Positions 35,248 to 47,391 of a DNA stretch of 64,000 bases are shown here, in pieces. Origin of the DNA: Pezizomycotina sp. ARF18 (lineage: Eukaryota > Ascomycota); assembly GCA_002224055.1 (NCBI GenBank), contig AZLU01000006.1, positions 62,001 through 126,000 of the forward strand. Direction: 5' to 3'. Made by a program: the position numbers and the translations under genes. Positions within the stretch are counted from its first letter, which is position 1, and every line of letters starts with the position of its first letter. Under the pieces are notes generated by a model. The model ran no database searches. It was not told where the DNA came from and worked only from the letters and a program-made list of their open reading frames with translations.

Positions 35248-36590
35248 CTAAGTGCTCCCCGAAGCTACTCTAGAAAGATCCGCCACCCGAGTCGCTGGCT
35301 CCTTCGACTTTGACGAAGTCGGCGAGATGAGCGCGCCGGACACAACAACGTCATCAGTCGGCGTATCCGGCGTCTCATCAGAATTCCCAGCGCCGCCCTT
35401 CTCCCATCAATCTCTCCCTTAGTCTTCTGCATACTCGCCCTAACTAACCTGTAAAAGTTCTTCAGCTGCGGCATGCAAATAACCATCATCGCCGTCATTC
35501 CCTGCACGCCGCCCATAAAAGCAGCCACTCCATAAATTGCCCACATGCGCTCAAAAGACATGGCGTTCCAGTACTTCTGTATGACGATCTGCGTCGCGAG
35601 TGAGACAGTGAGCGCGACGATATTGAAGAAGCCAACGAGGAACATCGCCGCTGCGGAGAGCTTCTGGCTGAAGTTCATGTGCATTATGCGGTAGATTATG
35701 ATGCAGGGATTATGTAGACTAGTAGTTCGGCGAGGATGGAGGGGCCAGAAGGCGAGGTAGTAGAAGAGGTCGTCGAGGCAGGTTCGGTTGTGTTTACGTC
35801 CCTATATAAATTTGTTCTTAGTTTGAAATTATTAATATTACGGATAGAGAATATTCAACAATATCGTACCAATAAGCGCTAACAGGCTTACAGCTCAAAA
35901 GCATGTAAAGGATGAAACTATCCAGGACGAGATGACGATGAACCAGCCAGAGCAAATGAGTAGAAACATCTTCGGGTGATGCGATCGCGGAGCCAGTTCG
36001 TGGTAGAGGAATAGTAGGTCTATCTGACAGATATACCGCATGGAGTTGCCTATGATTTGTGCGATCCAGTTGACCTGTTTGAGACTTAGTACCAGAAGAC
36101 AAGCCATCTAGAGAGAAATTTTGTCTTGAATCCTACCTTTAGTTCTAATATCTGATACTTTTCGGGTTGATTGTCCCAAGCATCACCGGTAGTCCACTCA
36201 TTATAATCGTTCGCAACCGATAGAAGTCCATTTTGTGTGGTCCAACACAAGAGGGCGAAGACGACCAGCAAATCTCGATAAACCGAGACGTTCCTCAAGC
36301 CTTTGTAATCGACGTATAGTCTAATGACTACTAATATAGCGGAGAACGCGCAGGCTGCCAATGCCATGCCTGGTGAAGAGACATACTGTATATTAGTAAA
36401 TTCGTGAAGTGAGGAGAAATAACTTTGATTTTGAATTGATGGAAATCCTACGATATTTGATATCCTTGCCAGTATGCCATCGTTGGGCTGGTATACTAAT
36501 CGATATATAGGCTAATAACCGGGCCAAGGGTTGATAAACGTGCTTAATATATGGTACTGGCTGCTCTTGTTCTAAGTGAGATATATCCAT
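35248..36590 (-). CDS. fungal rhodopsin-domain 7-TM membrane protein
   Basis: An integral membrane protein of the fungal rhodopsin-like (SAT4-type) family, whose ligand and role are unknown. A possible first exon begins at 36590 (MDISHLEQEQPVPYIKHVY). The main exon from about 36367 opens MALAACAFSAILVVIRLYVD and continues LLVVFALLCWTTQ. After an intron starting GTAGGATTC at about 36136 come VNWIAQIIGNSMRYICQID and LLFLYHELAPRSHHPK, then ILYMLLSCKPVSAYW, the family hallmark C-x-P-V-S-A-Y-W. A further intron is followed by NRTCLDDLFYYLAFWP, then YRIMHMNFSQKLSAAAMFL and MTAMMVICMPQLKNFYRLVR. The cytoplasmic tail in the likely frame reads GNSDETPDTPTDDVVVSG and ends at 35248. Two or three one-base shifts are needed. 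Members are usually 300-400 residues. Confidence 0.8.
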
Positions 36591-39500
36591 AGGCGATATA
36601 GAGCTAGTAAGTTATAAGGCCTCTGGTAGAGGCGAAGGCTTCGTTAAATAGGCCCTAGTGATCATTACTCGGTTCTGAGTTTTTACTATTAGCTCTATTG
36701 TAGACTAAGGAACATGAGGGAAGCGGACTCGTAGTGTGGTCGCTCTCTAGATAGTTCAAATTGGATTCGATCCCGGCCAACACTGGAAAATATTTCAAAG
36801 AGATATTCAACATTTGTTTTGTTTCTCTCAGACATGCAGGAACGGAACAGTGAGACCTGCATTTAGCCTGCATACTAGTCCTCATCCAGGCGGAGCAGTT
36901 TTTGACTCATCCCGATCTGAGCTAGCGAAGCCCAACGCCATGGAATGCGGCTCTGTATCCATGGCGCTATGATTGGCTCGCCTCCGGATTCCACGCCAAG
37001 TAGTAAACTCACGTAAATTTATAAACAAAATTGCGAAAAATATGGGCCGAATGCCAAATTGTTTCCTGTTTCTCCAAGCTATTCGACCGACAGCGGAGCC
37101 AAGTCATAAAACAGCACAAGTGGGCTGTTCATTACAGTAGCTATAATAGCGCCACTTTCGTTGAAATTACGTTTAACTTCTCCCTACTTAACCATTAAGT
37201 CTACAAGGTTATAAGCGTTGTAGGATTGAAGCCTTTTTAGACATTTAGGTGCTGCGTGTTTTCTCGTCAGCCAGTCTTGCAGCTTTTCGTTTACGAGGGC
37301 TAACTAGGACAAATAGAAGTAACTGCAATAGTTAGTAAACAAGAACAGTCTATCCAATTTTTCCCAATCTGTAAAGCTTTTGAAACCCAACTCCCCAATC
37401 TCCTGAAGAAATCAGACTTCAATATCATTGCTATGCGGGTAAAAAGGGAAATTGTATGTTTAATTTCACCTATATATATCGGACGAACAACGATCGGACG
37501 TACAACGGCCGGCCGGCTAGGTAATCCTTGAGAGCAACCTAAAGTCCACCCGGCCCACAAGCTAGCAGGGTATTTCTACGTTTTTGTACTGCCGAGCCCA
37601 ATTACCTGGTGTGGAGCTCTCGCAGTCGCAAATTTCACTGCCTATTCCCTGGTTGCATTTTGTTCAATACATTTAGCGCCAAATTCCTTTGATCCGATAC
37701 CATGAGTTTAACTCGCGCTAACTCTATTCGAAAATCTGTGCACTTCTGGCAAATATCTTTAGTGCGCTATAGCGCCATGTTTTATCCTTCGGGGAAACAA
37801 GTTCCTTGCGCAGAAATATCGGACACGAGGCTATAAAAGTCGATCATTCGTATATAATAGAATATCCAGTTCTCGATGTCGCCAGCAATATTAGAAAATA
37901 GCTATAGAGTCGTCGTAATAATGGCTTGGAAGTATTATTTACCACAAGTAATGTATACCTTGTGTCCATTTATTTTGTAGGATCCCTATTTTACGACATA
38001 CCAATATCTAAGTTGAAAGACAAACGAGGATTGATCGTCTTACTCCCTCTCGTTACCTCTCGATTGCGCTATCCGTAGTATTGGTCCGCATTGTTTCCCC
38101 GATTAATTCAATAGCAAGTAATATAGAATCCAATGGGTGTATCGTCATCTTGCGCTCACTTTCATCTACTATCCATTAAGCCCTACGAGATAAGGCCGTT
38201 ATTTTGGCTTGACGAGTTGATGAAACTTCGACAGCCTCGCTTGCTCTGTACTCGTGTTTGGCATACGTATTTGATAATTTGTTTTACTTGTACTTACGCT
38301 TCAAGAAAAACAAAATTACCAAGAACAACCAGTGCAGGCACTTGACCGGAATAAAGTTAATTTAGATAAGTCCAAAAATAAAAAGTGCAGCGACTTTAGT
38401 GCCATGATGTGTTCATTTCCAGCCCCGTAAAGCAAGAATAAAATAACATAAAAAAATATATAAATCAACGACACGTTTAGGCGCGGGTAAAATGATCTCT
38501 CACGAACGCCAGTATTTTTGACGAGCTCACGAAGCGCTGACGACTGCGACAGCGAATGGTTCAAAAGACAGGTGGCTATCAACGGCTGCGAGTATAGACG
38601 ACTTCCACAGACAGGGTTCTAGCTTCTAGTATACCAGTCTATGAATATGTCGGCGAAGTTTTCATGATTGAAAATGGTACCAATTCATATCTCACAAGAA
38701 TATAGACGTCGGCTTTTTCTTTTCTTTCTCTTTTTTTACCCCTTTCGTTCTACTACAACCAACCGCGTTCGAAACCAACGGTTCGATTCTCTCAACAACA
38801 ATAATATTCTAACGGACGACGTCCTCATCAAAGATTTTCCAAATGGTTGAAAGACATTCCAACTCGTCCTCTATCACAGGAACCAGCGGATGTCTGCAAT
38901 AAACTCCTCGTAGAAGAGGCTTTTTAAGCGCCTACTGGTACAATCCATAAAAAAATTTTTACAACCATTAGTCGTAGTGATCTTACAGAAAAATATAAAA
39001 GCAATACAACACTACTATTTACACCGATTAATGGCCATTCACAGATTCAGGAACGACGTCTTTGCCGTACTAAGTATTGCTCCTTAGTATTTCACACACG
39101 AATTACTCATCTGAACGTAGAGTTTCCGGGTTCACGAATTCATATTTTTGATCAAATTACCAGATAAAGTTATCACGGATGGATGGCACAGACGGAACAG
39201 GCTGTGACAGATTCGAATGTTACAAACGAGAAGTGAGACGGTATAGGCAAGGGCTATAGCCTTCTAAGCTTGCGGATATGATTCGGCCATAATGCATTTT
39301 TATTCCAAGGTCTCAACGCGCATGTGCTTATGGATACCTCACCATGGATTCCAACCTACGTAAGAAAGTGAGCACATAATTTGATAAACGAGGTCGTTAA
39401 TCCTACATATCCATAGGCGAGACTGCAATAGCTCCTCAACGAACCTAACGATGACCTCATAAAATGCTGAGAGGTGCGATTCCGAGGCTTTCGGGCGATC

Positions 39501-42500
39501 GAAATTCAGGCAAGAGTCAGTGATATGGTTCTTGCTTCGAGTCTAGAAATAACACGAAAAGCACTAGAAACACGTCGAATACGATGGGCTCTAAAAGAAA
39601 CCCTCCGTGCCCCCCCTGTGACAGCCACTGTTCTACTCTATCGTTACTTAATTTCCTTGAGCTGCCACTTGATGTCGAACCCGGCGGTAAAATCTGGGAG
39701 AACGTTCTCGTAAACACTACTTGAGGACTCATTCCCCTTCGACTCGCTATCTCTATGGCGTGATCAGAAGTGAGGAGTCGTCTTATAACCACAATGGCTG
39801 CATCTCATCGTGATATAGACCCGCACTCTTACAATGTTAAAGGCTCCAGAGGAATGGAGGAACTGGATAAGTGACTGATAGAATTTAATCCGAAAAAGGC
39901 CCTCCGCCCCGCACCGATAAAGCCTAACAAAAACCTGGAGGAGATGATATGTGCAAGCTTTACTTAAGGTGTGCAGAAACCCCACTTTCGCACGGTTCCG
40001 CAAAACGAGATAGAGCCGAATGGGGGGAAAGGGCCTGACAGCCGTCGTACGTCAAGTTATCGACACGTATAGGTGCAAGTTGCCAGTCATATCTTCCGCG
40101 CGTTTGTCTATCCCGCACCACTCATTACAGCTTTTTCGTAAGGTCGTATTTTATCACCAGTAGACCCACAGAATGTAGCTTATTAAAAATGGCTAGAATT
40201 GTCCACAGGCTATAAGTTCAGATCTGCAGAGTCCGATATATGATAACCTAACTCAATGCTAAGCAATTTGCTAAAACTTCTATAATTCAATTTACCACAC
40301 GACATATTCTCCAGAGCTCAGTCCATTTAATTTCTGTGAGCAAATGCCTACTAGTCATATTACGACAGTTCAACCTTCAAAAAAGCAAGTCGAACCGATA
40401 GGCAATTCCGCTATGGATGTTGAAAGAAGTGATTCTCCTGTCCCAAAGCTCTAGCTAGATCCTCAAAAGCGCCATAAATATAGGCTTGAAAAGCACAAGT
40501 CCGATGATTCTCGCAACCCATACTATAAAGTCCATAATCCCTCCAGACCGCAATGGGACTAATCGAGAGTGGAATAGTTATTTCCATGTTGAAAAGGCCC
40601 AAAGCTGATCCTTCGTGTCATATACTGAAAGATTTATGGGCAATCAAGTGGTAGAAGTAGCTCACGAAGGGGTTATTGTACTTTTAGATAAATCGATTTG
40701 ATTTCTGGGGAATGAATTGATATTATGTAGAAGCAACTATTAGAAAATCTTTAAGAGCAGCCGCGGTTTTCGGTCTCTCGATCCGTACGGTCCTTACACT
40801 CCGATATCCGTCGATAGGACGTTGAGTGAGTTATTAAGGATACTGTCCAGCCACTAATCCAAAACAAGCTTACCTGTCCGCTTGATGTTTACAAGGCCAA
40901 GTAGACGACCAACTCCAAGATGACCGGATAATGCAAATGCTCAAAAGCATGTGCGCGAGTAACATGGGCCCTCGCCCAGGTTCTATAATAGAAAAATCGC
41001 CAAGTAGGACTTCAAAAAAATATCCGATACAATAGGTCGAACTCTATTACCCTGTAGTCATGAGGTCACCAGAGCAGGAGCGAGAAAATACGAGACTTTC
41101 ATAAATCTTAAAAGCACATTGCACCCTTACCAGAAGTTTATCGATTATCTCTCGGTTTTATTCATCGAGATCGAGAGAGTACTGTACTTCGCATAAATCA
41201 CCAAATGAACGGCACACACGCTATCATCTTGGGCAAATAATGCCTACAAAAATTTGCTTTTGAAACCTATACCTCTCTTTCACATATATTTGTAACGGCA
41301 CAATCATGGAACTTCAGTGGCAGCTTTTCTTCATCGAGAAGCTGCGGGAGTTACTGTATCGCTAAAGCCTTCTCGGGCCAACTCGATAGTCTCCGACGCT
41401 AGCTAGATCCACACGAGAGCCTGCACGATAACATTCGTCTAATATCAAACGATACTCTGCAGCCTTCTTCCGGATCATAATCTATTAGCAAAATCATTGC
41501 TCTCAAAGCAATCCGCGGGGCTTTGATACGTTTGATTATTACCGCCAGGAACTCCCGCCGATAAAACTTTTTCAATTGGAAATGCTCCTATCGAAGGAGG
41601 CATATTGCGGCTACTAATGAAATCAAAACTGGAGAGAAGTTATATAATCTTAGTCCGAATGTTTTAAACCGTAAGATCAACAAGCCCCATAGCTCCTAAG
41701 GTAAAAGAAAGTCAGACATAGCTATAAGCAAGCCCCAAGATAAATTTTCCTGGGATGCAATCAAGTCACGCGATACTGAATTTCAAGAGACTGGCTCAAT
41801 GTATGTATTTCAAACACGTGCAAACGCACCCAATTTCTCTCCGATAGCTCTTTTTAAATGCAAGTAACGGCACGAAAAGTTCACGTTGAGGGTATAATTA
41901 TCAGCCTTCGACAGAATAACCTTGATAGTTTCACAATTAGCTCTCTCAAGAAGTTCAACATAAAGCATTAGCATTATCCAAACTGCCAACGTGCATGCTG
42001 ATTGTGATATAGCAACTAAAACACTAAAGTCCATTTACATTTACGAAATTAATCACTCCGTTGCGCAGCCACCTCATAAGGCCTTCAGGGTGTCGAATCC
42101 TTTGAACACCATTGATACGCCCAAAGCTTCTATCCACGATTCGGGTCCCCCCAACTGATAAGCTACTTATTAATCCAACTCCGCGGCGCCAACTACCAAT
42201 AAATAAAAGAGTGGCGTCTTCGCCAACCAAGTTTTGGATCGAGAAAGGATAGGGGAATTGATGATCATCTAGTTGCGCACGAATGCTAGTCGCAACTACG
42301 GATAACATCGTTAAGCTTTTAATGTATTCCGACAACACCCACACTAATAATGACAAGACATTCTACTACCAAATATATCGCTTCGAGTTTGATTCTGGAG
42401 AGTTGGTATCGTTCGCTACCAATCTCTTTGGTGATATATGTATGAGAAGCAGTTTAAAGTTTAAACCCGTTCGATAAATCTTCCGTCTACCAGTTCCTTC

Positions 42501-43000
42501 TTTAGTAGACCCCAGATCCAATCTCGCCAAGAGGAACCTTAATTGACACATTCCGTCACCGATATAGCGAAACTAGGTGATCTCGCTAAGAGCAAAAGCA
42601 GACCAACGATAATATATATGGAATTTCAATGGGGAGAGAATATACCGGTATGATACGAGCCTTCACTGGTCCGAAGGAATGGACATAGGACGCTTCTTAA
42701 ACAGTGAGACAGCGAACTTATAAATCTAAAAAAGTTTTCTAATGATCTTACAGGTCCTCAAAATTCCTACAGTCACTTATCGAGGGCAGGCAGTCAGAAA
42801 GCATTGATGTCTCGACTTACCTAATAGTGTCTTTGCTAATGTATTTAAAAGGATCAGGGAAATTTGCTATATTTACTTTTATATTTGTTTGTTATCCTTA
42901 TATGTCAATAATCGGATTCGAATATATCTACGAAAGGACATTGAGTTTCCTCCATTATGTATTCAAGTGCCTGCATTATCTTTACAAAGTAGTGCAAACT
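36591..43000. other. gene desert
   Basis: About 6.4 kb with no convincing coding signal on either strand. Base composition is even and no recognisable transposon ends are seen. It could be old, fully decayed repeat DNA like that of the satellite region. Confidence 0.45.
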
Positions 43001-45087
43001 TCATATCAGCAAGAGCCTTAGAGTAAATAAATCAATACTTCTGTAGTCCCTCACCTTCTCATCGTCAAACCTCCTCCCAACAATCTGTAAAGAAACCGGC
43101 GAATTACGGTACGCAATCGGATCATCTGTAAAATCCCATCATCAGCACTTCCCCACAAGCCATCACCAAAGAGCAAAGCAAATCCACTCACAGAGCCCCA
43201 ATTATACTCATCCTGCTCTCCCACAGGCTTATACCTTTCCACCTTCCCATCCACCTCCGGCATAACCTTTGTCACCGGAAACGCCAGGGCCGGATAATCC
43301 AACAGATTAAACAAGCTAGTATACCCCCACCACCTCGTCGTATTAAACCTCGGCGCTGCACTCGGTCCCACGGGGCAAATCAACACGTCTATCCCGCTCT
43401 CGTTCCACAAGCTATTATACTTCTCCCTGTAATCCTCCCGCTGGACCGTCTGGTCCCAAACCTCCGAAATATCATAGTGTTTCACGTTGAGACCTTTTAG
43501 GATGTACTCTGTCATCGGTAATATCGGTTCTCCCGATTCTGCCATAATCGTGTACTCCATCTCCGCGCCGTCGGAGAAGTACATGCTCGACACTATGTCC
43601 CAGGCGTACTGGTGCATGTATCCCTTCCACTCGACGATTTCTACGCCGTTGACCTTTTCGAGTTTTGAAACCAGTTCGCGGATGGCGCGCTGGATGGGAG
43701 GGTGCGGGGTGACGACGCCGTCGGTGTACATTATTCCTATTTTTATTTCCTTTTCTGGAAGAAGTCGACGGTGTCCCGCCAAGGGATGGGGACGAGGGAT
43801 GGCTCGCGGATCCACGGCTGGGAATTTAGGACTGTTTTCATGAAGATGTTTATGCCAGATAAAGTAGTCGAAAGAGGTCCGATCACGGGGAGGACGCCTT
43901 CCTCGCCGTGGAAAGCGTTTGTTAAGCCTACAGAGTTGAAGAATTAGATAATTAGTTATAGCCTAATTTCCCCAAAATTCCAAAGAAGCTTACCCCATGG
44001 GACCCGGTATGTCGTAGGCCGCAGTCCGTATAGTCCTATCAACCAAATTCAGTATTTTCCATCTCAAGTAAAAGGAAAGAGTCGACTGTAACTTCGCTCG
44101 AACCTTGGTTTGCCGCAGGCGAACGCACGGATCCGCCAATGTCGCTGCGATTCCCAAACAACTACCTCGAATCCCGATCAAGGCACCTTCTCCACCAGTC
44201 GAGCCACCGCACGTGAGCTCCCTGTTAAATGGTTCACGGTGAGGCCAACCAAATTCGAGTGGCATTCCAGGTGCATCTATTTCAAACCAGAACGGTATCC
44301 ATCAACTTCGGTTTCGACAAATTCCTCTTCTTTTTCCGAAAGAATTATTTACATACACAAGTCTGCGGTTGCGTCGTCCTGGCGTGAAAAACAGCGCCAG
44401 CGTCCCACAGTATCTTCACGATCAGCGCATCGTCTGCGGCTATATTGTCAACCCACGCGCAGAATCCCGCATTCATCGTCAGGCCTTTTATGTTGATATG
44501 TTCCTATAAAATCAACATTAGGGCATGCTTCACAAAAAAGAAAAAAGGATCAGACGAAGCTCAAGGGAATTGTGAGGCGCACTTTAGCAGAGATCGGCAA
44601 CCCGTGCAGCGGGCCGATAACCTTTCCGTTCTTCTCTAGAAATTCATCCAGATATTTTGCCCTCTCAAGCGCCGCTTCCGGTAGAAGCTCCGTCACGCAA
44701 TTCGTCTGAAAGTGTTCATATTAGCATTTTTTTTCACCATAACCGCCGTAATACATTCTCCACCCCATTCCTACGCCACCAATTGCGTCCAAAAAGCTCC
44801 CAAATTGCATCGAAATACTAACCATAACCTGCGCCAACCCAGCCCTCCTCAAAAAAGCCGCCGTGACATCCGTCGCACTCCATTCCCCTTCTTCACCTTC
44901 TCCAGTATACCAAGCGGATCGCGTTCCGTAATTTCCACTTCCCGCGGCGTCAGGAACTTGCGCGGCAGCTTAGTGACGTTGTACGGCAGCTTGCCGACCT
45001 CTGCGGCACTCGGAATCTGCGGCGAGAGTTTGGAAATTGAGTCGTCCCGGATGCGCATGCTTTCTTCGAGTGTTCCCGCCAGGCCAT
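43001..45087 (-). CDS. amidase (amidase-signature family)
   Basis: It hydrolyses amide bonds to acid and ammonia. The exact substrate is unknown, and fungal relatives are often called acetamidase or general amidase. The start at 45087 reads MAWREHSKK, and a one-base shift leads to ISKLSPQIPSAAEVGKL and FLTPREVEITERDPLGILEK. After introns come LPEAALERAKYLDEFLEKNG, LHGLPISAK spliced to EHINIKGLTMNAG (catalytic Lys in SAK), and NRELTCGGSTGGEGALIG, the glycine-rich signature with Thr where the second Ser is usual. Next is SDIGGSVRSPAANQG with the nucleophile Ser, which needs one added base. Then an intron, YGLRPTTYRVPWG and the long C-terminal exon (DVLICPVGPSAAPRFNTTRW). The last exon holds YRNSPVSLQIVGRRFDDEKV. 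Introns are short with GT...AG ends. All catalytic residues are present. The 3' end is approximate. Confidence 0.88.
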
Positions 45088-46253
45088 CGTGGCTAAAAAG
45101 GTCTTCGCTGTGCTGGTTTTTCGTTCGTGTTTCGTTGTTAAAATGTGTGTTGACGTGGTGGGGTTAGGTTGGTTGGATGGAAAGTACATAGAGATTTTTA
45201 GGTGTGGGAGAAGAAGCTTATCGGGGAGAGTGATAAGTGCACAAGCAAAAGTATCAACGGCTCCAAGCTCAGAGAGCTATGGAATTGAGCAATTGCAATT
45301 GAGAGCTGCTACAAAAGCTAGAAGAAATCCTGGACCATGACTTTGAGGTATTTGGATAGATGAAAACGAAGTTCAACAATCGCGGACGGCGGTATCGATG
45401 TTAAATGATACCTTGTTGAAATGCAACTGGATTCGCGGAAAATCGGATGAAGGAGTAAATGGCCGACGTGCACGAATGGAGCTAAAAGTGCAGAATTTGG
45501 AAAAAAGGAAAGTGACAAGTGAAAAGCACGTTTTGTGAGTAACTCCGCGGTGATCGCCGCCACCCCCCGGATTGATCACCACTGCTGCCGGTCAAGGCTT
45601 CAAAAGCTTCACTTCTCACCTTAGCATGTTATATGTTGTTATAACTTGAGTACGGTATTTACAACCACGTTGAGAGAATGTTGAACATGGCGGGTATAGG
45701 ACTTTCGAATGTCAAAGCTGAAGGAAAATATAGGAGTAATTATTCCCAAACAAGAGAGGAGAAATAAGCCTGAAGCTTTAGTCTATATTCGAAACCGAGC
45801 TAGCGGGGCTCCCCGCGGCCTGGCCAGATCCCTTCTCTCAATTCCATTCTGAAAACCTACTTTGCCACTGTTTAACCATCTGGAAGTTGAATAGAGGCGC
45901 AACACCAATATAAATAAGGTATGAAAAGAAGGATGAGGTATGAATTCGAACGCCGATAAACAAATATGAAATTACACACAAGAAAATGATGAAGAAACCG
46001 TATATCGAAACGTCGTACGAGATAAGCTCCCCGTATACAGCCAGCTCGATCTGAAAAGAGGTATTGACTGCATCGTTCCATAATATTTAGAAACAAGAAG
46101 AAAATGCGAGCCCATTCATTGTATATTGTGAGAAAAAAAAAGACATAAATCCACCTCAAAACATAATAGAAGAATAAAATTCACTCATTGCACCGCTCCG
46201 CTATATTTCATCACCCCATGATGTGGTCGAACATTTTGGATAATTTACGCTTC
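45088..46253. other. intergenic, amidase upstream region and ATG44 3' flank
   Basis: No coding signal is seen. The part next to 45087 is likely the amidase promoter. Confidence 0.5.
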
Positions 46254-46779
46254 CTAGCGCTTCTTTTCAAAGTAGTGCGAGCTCCCCATGAACGCGATGC
46301 TCTGGTCCATGAACCATTCTCCGACGTTTAAGTACCGATCGACGGCCCCCGGATGTCTTTGGATTCGATATTATTGGTCTTGAAACTGTTATCCAAAGAT
46401 AAAACGAATTAGTGCCTGTATCGTACTCCACTTCTGTCAAATTACAAAGGAAGTGAAGTAGAGTGAGGAGAGATATGCGGGCGCAGATTGCAAACTTAGA
46501 ATTACCTTAACCCAGTAGACCGCTTGACGCCCGCGAGGAAGGCGGATACTGTGACGAGAAGACTTCAGTTAGTTCACACGACCCCCATAGCTCCGGATAT
46601 GCAGCCCAAAATCTACAAGCGGATAGTAAGACCGGGAAGAAGAAAAGAATATGGTTTCGTACTGAGGACGGCGTCTAAGCTGAAGTGGACGAGTTTTCCG
46701 AGCTAGAAGAAGCACCATTAGCACGATTGCGCGGCACAAAACTCGGAGATGAGCGGAACCAGAAACTCACCATGGTCAT
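46254..46779 (-). CDS. ATG44: mitofissin Atg44 (DUF1748), four small exons
   Basis: Mitofissin is a small mitochondrial intermembrane-space protein that binds and severs mitochondrial membrane during mitophagy (known from yeasts). Exons: 46779-46771 (MTM), 46702-46663, 46548-46506 and 46385-46254. Splicing gives [13 protein letters not shown] joined to [14 protein letters not shown], then [13 protein letters not shown], and after a one-base shift in a G run, [19 protein letters not shown] ending HYFEKKR. This matches DUF1748 along its whole length: G-K-x-x-H near the start, the hydrophobic segment, K-R-S-T-G-L, and Y-L-x-V-G-E-W. About 74 residues agree with the yeast protein. Intron 1 has GTGAGT and GCTAAT before TCTAG, and intron 2 has ACTAACTGA before CACAG, both good fungal signals. 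Because each exon is tiny, ORF searches miss it. Confidence 0.85.
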
Positions 46780-47391
46780 TCGAGTGAACACGCACAGCAA
46801 TGTATCTAAACAAGAGCAAAAGGATGTATAGAGCAAAAGGATGTACAGTCTTCCAGCAGGACTGACTTCGATGCGACAGTAGAAGCGGGCTTTTGAAGAT
46901 CGAAGGTATTTGGTCGTGTGAAGTGGCGGTTCGAGGGTGGTTGGGTGTGAATTGTCAAATGGATGCCTTGGGGAAAACCCAAATAAATAAATGGCCTGAG
47001 CTGAATTCATGTGCTAAAACCAAGCGGCGGATTACATAATATTATGGGAAGCAATGACTAAGCGATTAATTTACGACCGGAGTTTGACTTAGCGCACGCA
47101 CTTCCTCTAAACGAGCTAGAGCTTTAGCTGTTTGCAGCTATTGTGTGACGGTAATACAAGCGCTTGCGCATCTCCTTCAAAAGTCCAAGCTCATACTATT
47201 GTGCCAAATGGATAGCTTCTCGGAGCCATTATAATTCATACGTTCAAAATCTAAGTGCTATTTCGTCCGGCCTTCAACAAGTGTCTGCTTACTTGCCTAG
47301 CTAGCAAGGGAGCGAGGAACTTCAGCAGCCGGTGTAGACGGCGGTGAATCGAGAGATTCCTGAGGCTGTTCGGCTGCATGTTCATCTTTAT
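46780..47391. other. intergenic between ATG44 and the CadD-like gene
   Basis: A minus-strand frame extends upstream of the ATG44 start (to 47010), but its peptide is not family-like and is probably 5' untranslated sequence. Confidence 0.5.
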
